Notes: generated from the sequence alone by a model not told the origin. Shown: positions 33,002 to 42,861, counted from the first letter of the stretch. The stretch: DNA of 57,919 nt from RGDT01 sp964630925 (GCA_964630925.1 CAZVZK010000062.1:1-57919), one strand, 5' to 3'. Numbers and translations are program-made.

Positions 33002-33571
33002 ATGACCACCGCCCTTTCCGTCGCGAAGGAATTCATCCGCCTGTCCCACGCCGGCGACGAGCCGCAGCCCCTGACGCCGCTGAGCGTGCAGAAGTTGCTG
33101 TACTACGCCCAGGGTTGGTCGCTCGTCATCCGCGACTCGGACCTGTTCACCGAGCCCATCCGTGCCATGAAGTCCGGCCCGGTCATCCGGGCCGTCTGGA
33201 AGGCGCTGCCGAAGGACGCCACGGCTCTCGCGGGGGCGGACGCGGCGGGTCGTCTGCCGCTCGATGAGGAGGAGGCCGCCTTCGTGAAGGCGGTGTGGGA
33301 GGTCTACGGGCAGTACGCGCCGGGCCGCCTGACCGAGATGACACGCGGCGAGAGGCCCTGGCTCGACGCCTGGGGCGACAAGCCGAAGGGCGGCCCCGGC
33401 CACGAGCCCATCACGGGCGCGGCCCTCCACGACTACTTCAGGCGGCGTCCCATCCCGTCGCGGCTCGCGGCTCACGCGGGGCATCTCGCGGAGCTGGACC
33501 GGCGGGCGAGGGAGGAGATGGCCGCCCGCCCGCCCCTGGACGAGGGGGCGTTCCTGGCGTCGGCGACGTGA
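33002..33571 (+). CDS. Panacea-domain (DUF4065, SocA/GepA-like) protein
   Basis: 189 residues. The domain core is clear: TPLSVQKLLYYAQGWSLVIR, LFTEPIRAMKSGPVIRAVW, then EEEAAFVKAVWEVYGQY and GRLTEMTRGERPW. QKLLYYAQ and the GPV motif are the Panacea hallmarks. Panacea proteins are antitoxins in many two-gene toxin-antitoxin systems, and the SocA antitoxin is also a ClpXP adaptor. No recognised toxin gene adjoins; the neighbours are two related small membrane proteins. A TACGAT hexamer at 32964-32969 may be its -10 element. It is probably a cytosolic protein-binding module. An antitoxin role is inferred from the family only. Confidence 0.85.
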   Translation: MTTALSVAKEFIRLSHAGDEPQPLTPLSVQKLLYYAQGWSLVIRDSDLFTEPIRAMKSGPVIRAVWKALPKDATALAGADAAGRLPLDEEEAAFVKAVWEVYGQYAPGRLTEMTRGERPWLDAWGDKPKGGPGHEPITGAALHDYFRRRPIPSRLAAHAGHLAELDRRAREEMAARPPLDEGAFLASAT

Positions 33572-33619
33572 GTCTGTCAGCGGGATGGCGGGGCACGGCG
33601 TTTCAGGGAAGGAGCCACG

Positions 33620-34057
33620 ATGCACCCCTTCGCGTCACCGGATTTCGGCGCCGGCGCCAACCTCGCCTTGCTCGCCCTGGCGGTCTACGGGGGGATCTTC
33701 GTCCTCGCGGGGATCGGCCTCTATCGGGCGTCCTTCATGCGGAAGGATGAGTCGCCGGGGCGCCGGCGTGCCGGGCTGATCCTAACCGTGGTGTGCGTGT
33801 TCGTCCCCGTGTCCTGCTGCCTCGCCCCGCCGGTGGGGCTGCGTATCGCCACGGGGACATACCCCGTCGGGCATCTCGCATCATCCGTCAAGGTCGGGAT
33901 GACGAAGGGTGAGGTTCTGACTCTACTCGGGAAGCCGCGAGATGTGGCCGAATGGACCGATGCCGAGACGTGGTATTACGACTCCCATTGGTTGAGTCTC
34001 GACTCGATGAAGGTCAGTTTCGGGCCCGATGGCCGTGTAAGTTTCGTGTCCCCATGA
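33620..34057 (+). CDS. Membrane protein with BamE/SmpA-like C-terminal domain, copy B
   Basis: 145 residues, ATG 33620 after GGAAGGAG. It parallels copy A throughout: start MHPFASPDFGAGANLALLAL (copy A MSLFATPDFGTGGMLALFVL), two membrane helices, a cysteine pair in VPVSCCLAPPVG, and the outer domain VKVGMTKGEVLTLLGKPRDV, then ETWYYDSHWLSLDSMKVSFG. Both copies share the P-D-F-G opening and the GMT-x-x-EV motif, so the pair arose by duplication, with the Panacea gene inserted or retained between them. Function unknown. Confidence 0.75.
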   Translation: MHPFASPDFGAGANLALLALAVYGGIFVLAGIGLYRASFMRKDESPGRRRAGLILTVVCVFVPVSCCLAPPVGLRIATGTYPVGHLASSVKVGMTKGEVLTLLGKPRDVAEWTDAETWYYDSHWLSLDSMKVSFGPDGRVSFVSP

Positions 34058-34087
34058 CGGCCGCGGCTGAACATCTCGCAGGTCTGG

Positions 34088-35455
34088 TCAGCCATCGACC
34101 CCCAGCGCCGCCAACACCAGGTCGCGCACGCCCTCCGTCGGCAGCACGCCCTCCGCAGGCGCCGGGCCGTCGCCCACCAGCAGCGGGCGGTCCAGCGGGT
34201 CGGGGGCCGGCACGCCGTGGCTGCCGCGTACCAGTGAGGCGTCGAGGGGGATCACGTCCATCAGGACGCGCATCCCCAGCTTCTTGAGCAGCAGCTTCCA
34301 CATCGCCCGGCCCATGGGCCACCAGAGCTTCGGGTCGAAGAACAGCTCGCACGGGTCGTAGCCCGGCTTTCGGTGGATGTCCACCGTCCGCGCGTAGTCC
34401 GGGGCGTGGCGGTCCTCCAGCCAGAACGGGTAGGCGTACCACTCATCGGGCCGGGAGAGGAGGACGATCTCGCCGGAGCGTGGGTGGTCCAGCCCGAATT
34501 CCGCACGCTCGGCCCCGACGAGGGCTCGGCCCATCCCCGCCAGCGCGTCACGCACACGCGGGATGTCCGATGCGTCCTTGACGTAGACGTGGGCGAGCTG
34601 GTGGTCGCAGACAGCGAATGCCCGGCTCGTGAAGGTCTCCAGGATCTCGCCGAACGGCCCGCGGCGCACGCTCAACAGCCCCGCCTTCCGCAGCGCCCGG
34701 TTCGGGTACTCGGCCTTGCCGACCTGGAGATGGCCGTACTCGCTCACCACCCACACCCTGGCGCCGGCGGCCTTGGCGGCGTCGAGCAGAGGGACGCACG
34801 CCTCGTCCAGCTCGCGGACGAGGCGGCCCATGTCGCAGCCCGCCGGGCCGAACCGCTGCGGGTCGTAATCGAGATGCGGCAGGTAGACGAGCGAAAGATC
34901 GGGCCGCTCCGACCGTAGCACGTCGGCGGCGCAGCGGGCGATCCAGCGTGTGCATGCCGGCCCGGCCATCGGCCCCCAGAAGCTAGGGAAGGGGAACGGC
35001 CCGAGGTCCTTCTCCAACCGCGCCGTCAGGCCCTCCGGCGTGCCGCTGATGCCGAACGCCTTGTTGCCGTCGGCGCCGTAGTACGGCTTGGGCGTGACGC
35101 TGATGTCCACATCGGCGCCCTGGTTGAACCACCAGAACAGCTTGGCGCAGCGGAAGCCGGGGCGACGCTTCTTCGCGGTGACGTAGAGGGGCTCGGCCTG
35201 GAGGAGGCCGTTCGACTGCTGCCAGAAGCGGACCTCCATCGTGTCGCGGAACAGCCAGCCGTTGCCGACGACGCCGTGGCCCGACGGGGGCATGCCGGTG
35301 AGCATGGACGCCTGGGCGGTGCAGGTGACGGCGGGGACGGCCTCGCGGAGCTGGCGTGTCCACCCGCCGGCGGCCAACGCCGACAGACGCGGGGCGAGGG
35401 GGAGGAGGCGCGGCGTGAGGCCGACGGCGTTGATGAGGACCAGAGGCGCGCTCAC
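34088..35455 (-). CDS. Type I phosphodiesterase/nucleotide pyrophosphatase-like alkaline phosphatase family protein
   Basis: 455 residues from GTG 35455, which follows GGGAG by 5 bases and opens VSAPLVLINAVGLTPRLLPL. Alkaline phosphatase superfamily features: the conserved Thr/Ser nucleophile region AVPAVTCTAQASMLTGMPPS followed by GHGVVGNGWLFRD, LSLVYLPHLDYDPQRFGPAG for metal-binding Asp and His, VWVVSEYGHLQ, and DHQLAHVYV. The C-terminal part ends in MRVLMDVIPLDASLVRGSHG. No signal peptide is seen, so it is probably cytosolic. The substrate is unknown; such planctomycete proteins are annotated as nucleotide pyrophosphatases or phosphodiesterases. Divergent from metK. Confidence 0.85.
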   Translation of the reverse strand: MSAPLVLINAVGLTPRLLPLAPRLSALAAGGWTRQLREAVPAVTCTAQASMLTGMPPSGHGVVGNGWLFRDTMEVRFWQQSNGLLQAEPLYVTAKKRRPGFRCAKLFWWFNQGADVDISVTPKPYYGADGNKAFGISGTPEGLTARLEKDLGPFPFPSFWGPMAGPACTRWIARCAADVLRSERPDLSLVYLPHLDYDPQRFGPAGCDMGRLVRELDEACVPLLDAAKAAGARVWVVSEYGHLQVGKAEYPNRALRKAGLLSVRRGPFGEILETFTSRAFAVCDHQLAHVYVKDASDIPRVRDALAGMGRALVGAERAEFGLDHPRSGEIVLLSRPDEWYAYPFWLEDRHAPDYARTVDIHRKPGYDPCELFFDPKLWWPMGRAMWKLLLKKLGMRVLMDVIPLDASLVRGSHGVPAPDPLDRPLLVGDGPAPAEGVLPTEGVRDLVLAALGVDG

Positions 35456-35470
35456 ACTCGACTCCCATGA

Positions 35471-35500
35471 TTGCCGGGCCGACCCCACGATACCTATAAT
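35471..35500 (+). promoter_or_regulatory. metK promoter
   Basis: The -35 element TTGCCG (35471-35476) and a perfect -10 element TATAAT (35495-35500) are 18 bases apart, a sigma-70-type layout. Transcription would start near 35507, giving a leader of about 55 bases before the metK GTG. That is too short for a known SAM riboswitch. Confidence 0.7.
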
Positions 35501-35562
35501 CCCCGTTACGACTTCGCGGACAAGACCCCACCCCACACCCGCCCACACCGAGGAAGACGACC

Positions 35563-36813
<1,251 letters not shown>

Positions 36814-36816
36814 GCG

Positions 36817-37006
36817 ACCTCACCCCCTGACCCCCTCTCCGAAACGGAGAGGGGGGATCGCAAGAGTAAGAAGAGTGGCGGAGGGGAAGCATGCGCGTCT
36901 CCTGAATCGCCATACCCATCAGTTGCGGGTCGAAGTACCCTCCGCAGAAATCGATGATCTGATGATCCCCCCTCTCCGCTTCGGAGAGGGGGTTAGGGGG
37001 TGAGGT
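36817..37006. repeat. 43-bp inverted repeat pair enclosing 104 bases
   Basis: The left arm is 36817-36859 and the right arm 36964-37006. The right arm is the reverse complement of the left except for two bases. Each arm is itself a hairpin (CCCCCTCTCCG, loop AAA or CTT, CGGAGAGGGGG). The A/T-rich middle shows no open frame worth calling. It resembles a non-autonomous mobile element or a strong bidirectional terminator following metK. Confidence 0.9.
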
Positions 37007-37016
37007 AGGTCACGCC

Positions 37017-39170
37017 ATGAAAACCGGCGGCGGCTGGGCGGCGGTCCTGTACACGCTCCGCCAGGCGCTCCGCGTCGGGCCCTGGCGGCTCTGGCGCGCC
37101 ATGCGCTCCAAGAACGCCTGCAAGACGTGCGCGCTCGGCATGGGCGGGCAGAAGGGCGGCATGCGCAACGAGGCCGGCCATTGGCCGGAGGTGTGCAAGA
37201 AGTCGCTCCAGGCGATGGTCGCCGACATGCAGAAGGGCCTCGAGCCCGCCTTCTTCCGCAAGTACTCCATCGCCCAGCTCGCCACCCTGTCCCCGCGTGA
37301 GCTGGAGTGGTGCGGCAGGCTGGCTCAGCCTGTCTTCGCCGGCAGGGGCGACACCCACTATCGGCCCGTCTCGTGGGACGAGGCGCTCGACAGGCTGGCC
37401 CGGCAGATGAAGGGCACCCTGCCCGACGAGATGTTCTTCTACGCCTCCGGGCGCTCGTCCACCGAGGCCGGCTTCCTGCTGCAGCTCTTCGCCCGCGTCT
37501 TCGGCACGAACTACGTCAACAACTGCTCCTTCTACTGCCACCAGGCCTCGGGCGTCGGCCTGGGGCAGGCCGTCGGCACCGGCACCGCCACCGTCACCCT
37601 CGACGACGTGGAGAAGACGGACCTCTTCCTCCTCATCGGCGGCAACCCGGCCAGCAACCACCCGCGCCTGATGCGCACGCTCATGGGCATCCGCCGCAAC
37701 GGCGGCGACGTGATCGTCATCAACCCCGTGAAGGAGGCCGGCCTCGTCAACTTCAGCGTGCCGAGTGACGTGTGGTCGCTGCTGTTCGGCTCGCCCATCG
37801 CCGGGCTGTACGTCCAGCCGCACATCGGCGGTGACATCGCCCTCCTCTCCGGCGTCGCCAAGGCGCTCCTCGAACGCGGGGCCATTGACGACTCGTTCAT
37901 CCGGCAGGCGACCGAGGGGTTCGACGCCTTCCGCGCCCGCGTCGCCGCCCAATCGTGGCCGGAGCTGGAGAGGAGCAGCGGCGTCCCGCGCGCGACGATG
38001 GAAGAGGTGGCCCGCCGGTACGCACGGGCAAAGTCTGCGGTGTTCGGCTGGACGATGGGCATCACCCACCACCTGCACGGCGTCGAGAACGTGCGGGCCA
38101 TCGTCAACCTGGCGCTGCTGCGCGGCATGGTCGGCAGGCCGCACGCGGGGCTGCTGCCGATCCGCGGGCACTCCAACGTCCAGGCGATGGGCTCGGTCGG
38201 CGTGACGCCCCAGCTCAAGCAGAGCATCCTTGACGGGCTGGAGACGCACCTGGGCGTGACGCTGCCGCGTTCGCCGGGGCTGGACACGATGGGGTGCATG
38301 GTGGCCGCCGACGAGGGGCGGATGAAGACGGCGTTCTGCCTGGGCGGCAACCTGCACGGCTCCAACCCGGACACCGCCTTCGCCGCCCGCGCCCTGTCGC
38401 GGCTGGAGATGGTGGCGTACCTCAATACGACGCTGAACACGACGCACGCCCACGGGCTGGCCCGCGAGACGCTCATCCTGCCGGTGCTGGCCCGCGACGA
38501 GGAGCCGCAGCCGACCACGCAGGAGTCGATGTTCAACTTCGTCCGCCTGAGCGACGGGGGGCCGTCGCGGCAGCCGGAGGCGCGGGGCGAGACGGAGGTC
38601 ATCACCGAGCTGGCGCACCGCGTGCTGGGGAAGAGGCCGCTCGACTGGCAGGCTCTTGGGAAGCTGTGCCACGTCCGCGAGATCATCGCGAAGGTGGTGC
38701 CGGGGTGGGAGCAGGTGGCCGACATCGAGCGGACGAAACAGGAGTTCACCATCCCGGGCCGCGTGCTGCACACGCCGACGTTCCCCACGCCTTCGGGGAA
38801 GGCGAAGTTCGCCGCCCTGGATCTGCCGCCCCGCGAGGAGGGCGAGCTGCGGCTGATGACGATCCGCAGCGAGGGGCAGTTCAACACGGTGGTGTACGAG
38901 GAGGAGGACATCTACCGGGGGCAGACGCGGCGTGACGTGATCCTGTTACATCGGGACGACATCCGGCGGTTGGGATTGCGGGAGAACCAGCGGGTGGCGG
39001 TGCGCTCGGAGGCGGGCGTGCTGCACGGCATCGCGGTGCGGGCGTTCGACGTGCGGCCCGGCAACGCGGTGATGTACTTCCCGGAGGCGAACACGCTGGT
39101 GCCGCGGGCGGTGGACCCGCAGTCGAAGACGCCGGCGTTCAAATCGGTGCGTGTGACGATCGAGGCGTGA
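37017..39170 (+). CDS. FdhF/YdeP-type molybdopterin oxidoreductase
   Basis: 717 residues. The ATG at 37017 opens MKTGGGWAAVLYTLRQALRV, followed by the YdeP-family motif SKNACKTCALGMGGQKGGMR. Further markers: YRPVSWDEALDRLARQM, YASGRSSTEAGFLLQLFARV, NNCSFYCHQASGVGLGQAVG, LLIGGNPASNHPRLM, VFGWTMGITHHLHGVENV, LLRGMVGRPHAGLLPIRGHS and LGGNLHGSNPD. The C-terminal molydop-binding domain contains MTIRSEGQFNTVVYEEEDIY. The N-terminal CxxC does not form the usual CxxCxxxC iron-sulfur motif of formate dehydrogenase; YdeP-type enzymes are typically atypical there. The reaction is unknown. The gene stands alone, and no accessory FdhD or redox partner adjoins. Confidence 0.9.
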   Translation: MKTGGGWAAVLYTLRQALRVGPWRLWRAMRSKNACKTCALGMGGQKGGMRNEAGHWPEVCKKSLQAMVADMQKGLEPAFFRKYSIAQLATLSPRELEWCGRLAQPVFAGRGDTHYRPVSWDEALDRLARQMKGTLPDEMFFYASGRSSTEAGFLLQLFARVFGTNYVNNCSFYCHQASGVGLGQAVGTGTATVTLDDVEKTDLFLLIGGNPASNHPRLMRTLMGIRRNGGDVIVINPVKEAGLVNFSVPSDVWSLLFGSPIAGLYVQPHIGGDIALLSGVAKALLERGAIDDSFIRQATEGFDAFRARVAAQSWPELERSSGVPRATMEEVARRYARAKSAVFGWTMGITHHLHGVENVRAIVNLALLRGMVGRPHAGLLPIRGHSNVQAMGSVGVTPQLKQSILDGLETHLGVTLPRSPGLDTMGCMVAADEGRMKTAFCLGGNLHGSNPDTAFAARALSRLEMVAYLNTTLNTTHAHGLARETLILPVLARDEEPQPTTQESMFNFVRLSDGGPSRQPEARGETEVITELAHRVLGKRPLDWQALGKLCHVREIIAKVVPGWEQVADIERTKQEFTIPGRVLHTPTFPTPSGKAKFAALDLPPREEGELRLMTIRSEGQFNTVVYEEEDIYRGQTRRDVILLHRDDIRRLGLRENQRVAVRSEAGVLHGIAVRAFDVRPGNAVMYFPEANTLVPRAVDPQSKTPAFKSVRVTIEA

Positions 39171-39242
39171 CGGCCGCGCATTCCCGCGTCACGCCTCCCC
39201 TGTTATGCTGTAATGTGAATCGGACGAGAGGAGACGAGCCAC

Positions 39243-39527
39243 ATGACCCGTATTACGGCAACCGTCCGCGGCGGACGTATCGAGCCGACGGAGCCGCTCG
39301 ACCTGCCGGACGGCACGCGGCTGCACGTCGAGTACACGCCGGAGGCGGGGCGGGTCGGCCTGGACGAGTCCGAGTGGCGTGATGACGCCGACGCCATCGC
39401 CGACTGGGCTGCGTGGTTGGCGTCCATCGAGCCGGTCGCCTTCGCCGAGGACGGGGGATTCGAGGACCGGTTCCGCCGGCACAACATCGAGGCCGTCCGC
39501 CGGCAGATGGCTGGGGAGCAGCCGTGA
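39243..39527 (+). CDS. Antitoxin of a VapBC-like pair (AF2212-like)
   Basis: 94 residues. The opening MTRITATVRGGRIEPTEPLD leads to LPDGTRLHVEYTPEAG, the small beta domain of AF2212-like antitoxins (the pattern is ...GvlxPlepLdLpeGtrV). A helical C-terminus (DAIADWAAWLASIEPVAFAE, then FRRHNIEAVRRQ) probably binds the toxin. It overlaps the following PIN-domain gene by 4 bases (GTGA at 39524-39527). A typical VapB would bind its own promoter and neutralise the partner RNase; those roles are inferred from the family. Confidence 0.8.
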   Translation: MTRITATVRGGRIEPTEPLDLPDGTRLHVEYTPEAGRVGLDESEWRDDADAIADWAAWLASIEPVAFAEDGGFEDRFRRHNIEAVRRQMAGEQP

Positions 39528-39937
39528 AGCGTTACCTTCTCGACACGAAGCCCGCCCAGCAGCTCATCAACTACACGGGCGGGGTCCGACGGCGTGCGGA
39601 TCAGGAGCGGCGGCGCGGCTGCCGCATCGGCATCTTCGTTCCCGTGCTGGGCGAGCTGTGGTCCGGCGTCGAGGGCAGCGACAGCCGTGAGGAGAACCTG
39701 CGGCGCCTGCGGCACGGGCTGTCGCGCCTGGTGGTGTGGCCTTTCGACCAGAAGGCCGCCGAGGAGTTCGGCCGCGTCTTCACCCCCCTCAAGCGAATGG
39801 GCAGGCCGATGCAACAGATCGACATCCAGGTCGCCGCCGTGGCGTTCGCTCTCGGCGGCTGCACCGTGGTGAGCGGTGACAGCGACCTCGCGGCCATTCC
39901 GGATCTGACGGTTGAGGACTGGTCGGGGCCGGCTTGA
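39524..39937 (+). CDS. PIN-domain toxin (VapC-like ribonuclease)
   Basis: 137 residues from a GTG overlapping the antitoxin stop. The PIN fold is plain: the first Asp in VKRYLLDTKPAQQLINYTGG (Asp7), then IGIFVPVLGELWSGVEGSDS with the conserved Glu, IDIQVAAVAFALGGCTVVSG with the third Asp, and the last acidic residue in GDSDLAAIP. These acids hold the magnesium of VapC-type RNases. Where most VapCs have DTN, this one has DTK; the Asn is commonly but not always conserved. The probable substrate is a tRNA or rRNA site. Confidence 0.85.
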   Translation: MKRYLLDTKPAQQLINYTGGVRRRADQERRRGCRIGIFVPVLGELWSGVEGSDSREENLRRLRHGLSRLVVWPFDQKAAEEFGRVFTPLKRMGRPMQQIDIQVAAVAFALGGCTVVSGDSDLAAIPDLTVEDWSGPA

Positions 39938-40027
39938 GGCTCGGCTACCGATCCTGTCATCCGGGGGCATCAACGGAGATGGGATCGAAGGCAGCATGTT
40001 CTGATCGAGGCGTGACGGGGGGCCGGC

Positions 40028-41125
40028 ATGGCTGCTACAATTCTCAAGGACGGATCGGGCCTCGCTGGACGGAGAGTGGAGTTGTCCGAGATACCAAGCC
40101 GCGTGCAGCGTTGCGCGTTCCTCGTCGAGCCGGGGCGTGTCGAGGTGCGCCCCTCCGCCCTGCCGTCCCCGGCGGCCGGCGAGGTGCTGGTGCGCATCGA
40201 ACGCGCCCTCGCCGGCGGCACCGACCGCAAGGCGTTCCAGCGCGGCCATCCGCAGATCCCCATGCCCGGCCCCTTCGGCCACCGCTACGCCGGGGCCGTC
40301 GCCTCCGTCGGCCCCGGCGGCCCCAACCTGGAGCCGGGGCAGCCGATCATGGGCGTCCACTCCGCCCCGTGCCTCACCTGCTCGTTGTGCCGCCGCGGAC
40401 GCCTGCACCTGTGCCCGCACGTCATGGGCGACAAGGTGCTGGGGGCGTTCGGGCAGTACCTGTGCATCCCGGCGCGGGTGGCGAAGCAGAACCTGTTCGT
40501 GCGGCCACGTGACATCTCGGCGGAGCTGGCGGCGATGCTGGAGCCGGTGGCGTGCGTGGTGCATTCGCTGGAGTCCATCGACTGGGCGGGCGTGGACCGC
40601 GTCCTCGTCCTCGGGCTGGGGGCGATGGGCCTGCTCTTCGCACAGCTCCTGCCACGCTACACGGCGGCGACGTGCGAGGGGGCGGGCCGGCGGCGTGAGC
40701 GTGTCGAGATGGCGCGGGGCTGGGGCCTCGCGCCGGTGTACGACCTCTCCGAGAGGACGATGGCGGAGCTGGCGCCCGGCGAGCGGTATGACGTGGTCAT
40801 CGAATGCACGGGCAAGATGGACGGGTGGCAGGAGGCGTTCGGCCGCACCGCCCCGGGCGGGCAGGTGCTGCTGTTCGGCGGCCTGCCGCGTGGCACCGTC
40901 TTCCCCGTCGACACCTACCGCACGCATTACGAGGAGGTGACGGTGCGGGGGAGCTTCCACTTCAGCCCGCGTGACGTGGTGCTGGCGCGGGAGCAGTTGC
41001 TCGACCGGGCCATCGACACGGCGGGCCTGATCACGGGCACGGTGCCGCTGGATGGCGTGCAGGGGGCGATGGAGCTGCTGGCGGAGGGCCAGGGCATCCA
41101 GTACGCCATCGACCCGTGGGGGTGA
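40028..41125 (+). CDS. Zinc-type alcohol dehydrogenase-like oxidoreductase
   Basis: 365 residues of the medium-chain dehydrogenase family. The GroES-like domain shows PAAGEVLVRIERALAGGTDR, then FGHRYAGAVASVGPGGPNLE. The structural zinc-type cysteines are in CLTCSLCRRGRLHLC. The Rossmann domain has RVLVLGLGAMGLLFAQLL, DVVIECTGKMDGWQEAFG and GGQVLLFGGLP. The usual catalytic-zinc Cys is replaced in LAGGTDRK, so the catalytic zinc may be altered or lost. The start is uncertain: ATG 40028 lies just before a TACAAT hexamer (40035-40040) that could be the promoter, in which case GTG 40076 or GTG 40103 would be correct. Substrate unknown, probably a polyol. Confidence 0.8.
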   Translation: MAATILKDGSGLAGRRVELSEIPSRVQRCAFLVEPGRVEVRPSALPSPAAGEVLVRIERALAGGTDRKAFQRGHPQIPMPGPFGHRYAGAVASVGPGGPNLEPGQPIMGVHSAPCLTCSLCRRGRLHLCPHVMGDKVLGAFGQYLCIPARVAKQNLFVRPRDISAELAAMLEPVACVVHSLESIDWAGVDRVLVLGLGAMGLLFAQLLPRYTAATCEGAGRRRERVEMARGWGLAPVYDLSERTMAELAPGERYDVVIECTGKMDGWQEAFGRTAPGGQVLLFGGLPRGTVFPVDTYRTHYEEVTVRGSFHFSPRDVVLAREQLLDRAIDTAGLITGTVPLDGVQGAMELLAEGQGIQYAIDPWG

Positions 41126-41149
41126 TTCGGGGGAGGTAGAAAGCCGGAC

Positions 41150-41180
41150 ACGGAAGACACGGCGCCTCCGTGTCTTCCGT
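41150..41180. terminator. Bidirectional stem-loop between convergent genes
   Basis: A perfect 13-bp stem ACGGAAGACACGG / CCGTGTCTTCCGT with loop CGCCT, between the dehydrogenase stop (41125) and the convergent EF-hand gene stop (41206). There is no T tract, so a terminator role is inferred from position. Confidence 0.6.
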
Positions 41181-41205
41181 GCCTTCCGTCCCGTGGGATC
41201 ACTTC

Positions 41206-42861
41206 TTACTTCTTGCGGACCTTCGCGTCGTGCTCCTCGGCCTCGTCGAGGCTGATGATGCCGTCCTTGTCGGCGTCGATCCTGTCGAACTCGTCCTGCG
41301 TGCCTAGCCACTCCGAGCGCGACACGTCGCCGTCGCCGTTGCGGTCCATCTTGCGGAACCAGATCGGCCCGCGGTCCGGCGCGACCCGCCTCTCCGGCTG
41401 CCCGCCGTCCCCGCGCTGGGCGAACGCGCCCACGAGCAGCGTCACCTGGGTCGGGAACTCCTCCCGCTCCAGCATGCCGTCGCCGTTGGCGTCCATGTCC
41501 GCCAGCCGCGTCCACGCCGACCGCAGCTCGCGCACGCTCAGGACGCCGTCGCGGTTGGCGTCGATGGCCTGGAACAGCCCCTGGCCGCTCTCCGTGAGCG
41601 TCATGGTGAGCTGCACGCCCCGCGCCCCGTCCGCCACCTCGACGTAGGCCGCGATCTCGGCCTCGGTCAGGCGGCCGTCGCGGTTGCGGTCCGCCAGGTC
41701 GAACACCGCCGCCAGCGCGAACCGGCCCTCGCCCGTCAACTGCCCGCGGGTGATGAACCCGCGCTTGTCCTTGTCCGCCGCCCGGTAGAAGCCCATCAGG
41801 AACTCCTCGAGCCCCGACTCGCCGTAATCGCGCGTCATCGGCCCCGCGACCACCGTCATCCGCGCCGAGCCGATCTTCAGCGCCAGCGTGTCCGACTTGC
41901 GCTCCGCCTTGGCCGGCGTCGTCCGCGACGCGGTGCCGCCCATGCGCACCCCGAACTCGCCCGACGCCGCCATCGACAGCACCCGCGCCAGCTCGGTCGC
42001 GTCGATCAGGCCGTCACGGTTGCGGTCGATCTCCTCGAAGACCGCCTCGCTGAACGGCGTCTCCTCGCGCTTCAGCTTGCCGGCCTTCTTCTTGTCCAGC
42101 CGCGCGATCAGCTCGCGGGCCATCTTCAGACACGCCGGCCTCTTCCGCGGCCCCGTCTCCGTCGGCACGAGCAGGAGCGACGCCAGCCGCGGCCCCTCCT
42201 TGCCGGCCGGCGGGGGCCGCATCATGGGGAAGCCGCCGAAGCCCCCCCGCCCCGTCTGCCCGATGCCCAGCTCGCGCGTGGACACCAGCTCGTCGTCGTT
42301 GTCGTCGTAGCGGAGCAGGCGTTCGGCGGCGGACAGCTCCGCCTTCGACAGCTTGCCGTCGCCGTCGGTGTCGAGCATCTGGAACAGCCGGTCCGACGCC
42401 GGATCGAGCCCCGACCCGCCCCTGTTCTCGCCGATGAACGGCGAATTGACCAGCAGCGGCCCGCAGCCGTTGGCGACGTAGTACGCCTTCATCTCGTCGA
42501 GCGTGACCTTGCCGTCGCGGTTGGCGTCCATCTGCTCGAACGGCGGGCCGACGGCCACGCCCGGCCGGTCGGTCCGCTGGTTGAAGGTCTGGCCCTGGAA
42601 CATCTGGGAGAGCTGTGCCGGCGGGAACGCCCGCGTGACCTCGATGCGGTCCAGGCCACCCGACCTGTTCACGTCGAGGTGCTTGAACAGCTTCTCCATG
42701 AACTCGTCCCACCGCGCCTGCACCGGCTTGCCGCCGGCGGTGACGCGAAGGCGGACGACCGTCGGCTTGCCTGCGCCGAGGTAGAGGACGTCCTGGATGT
42801 CGTCGTCCCCGCCGGCCTGCCCCGTGACGAGGCAGGCGGTCAGAAGGAGTTGGTGGATCAC
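41206..42861 (-). CDS. Secreted EF-hand repeat protein
   Basis: 551 residues from a GTG that overlaps the stop of the DUF1501 gene (GTGA at 42858-42861). The opening VIHQLLLTACLVTGQAGG looks like a signal peptide. About eleven EF-hand-type calcium loops can be counted, among them DANRDGKVTLDE, DTDGDGKLSKAE, DRNRDGLIDATE, DRNRDGRLTEAE, DANRDGVLSVRE, DANGDGMLEREE, DRNGDGDVSRSE and DADKDGIISLDE. A Gly/Met/Pro-rich linker (GGFGGFPMMRPPP) separates the first four from the rest. Third gene of a minus-strand operon with DUF1549 and DUF1501, and translationally coupled to the latter, so it probably acts with them outside the cytoplasm and may sense or require calcium. Confidence 0.88.
   Translation of the reverse strand: MIHQLLLTACLVTGQAGGDDDIQDVLYLGAGKPTVVRLRVTAGGKPVQARWDEFMEKLFKHLDVNRSGGLDRIEVTRAFPPAQLSQMFQGQTFNQRTDRPGVAVGPPFEQMDANRDGKVTLDEMKAYYVANGCGPLLVNSPFIGENRGGSGLDPASDRLFQMLDTDGDGKLSKAELSAAERLLRYDDNDDELVSTRELGIGQTGRGGFGGFPMMRPPPAGKEGPRLASLLLVPTETGPRKRPACLKMARELIARLDKKKAGKLKREETPFSEAVFEEIDRNRDGLIDATELARVLSMAASGEFGVRMGGTASRTTPAKAERKSDTLALKIGSARMTVVAGPMTRDYGESGLEEFLMGFYRAADKDKRGFITRGQLTGEGRFALAAVFDLADRNRDGRLTEAEIAAYVEVADGARGVQLTMTLTESGQGLFQAIDANRDGVLSVRELRSAWTRLADMDANGDGMLEREEFPTQVTLLVGAFAQRGDGGQPERRVAPDRGPIWFRKMDRNGDGDVSRSEWLGTQDEFDRIDADKDGIISLDEAEEHDAKVRKK

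Noticed and set aside
31165..33036. N-terminal extension of the WD40-caspase frame through galT
   Set aside because: The frame is open, but the signal peptide starts at 31164 and the upstream part lies antisense to galT and a membrane protein gene.
32488..34057. Naming the BamE-like proteins as BamE
   Set aside because: They have two membrane helices rather than a lipoprotein signal, and they have no outer-membrane assembly neighbours.
35501..35562. SAM riboswitch in the metK leader
   Set aside because: The leader predicted from the TATAAT promoter is only about 55 bases and shows no SAM-box stems.
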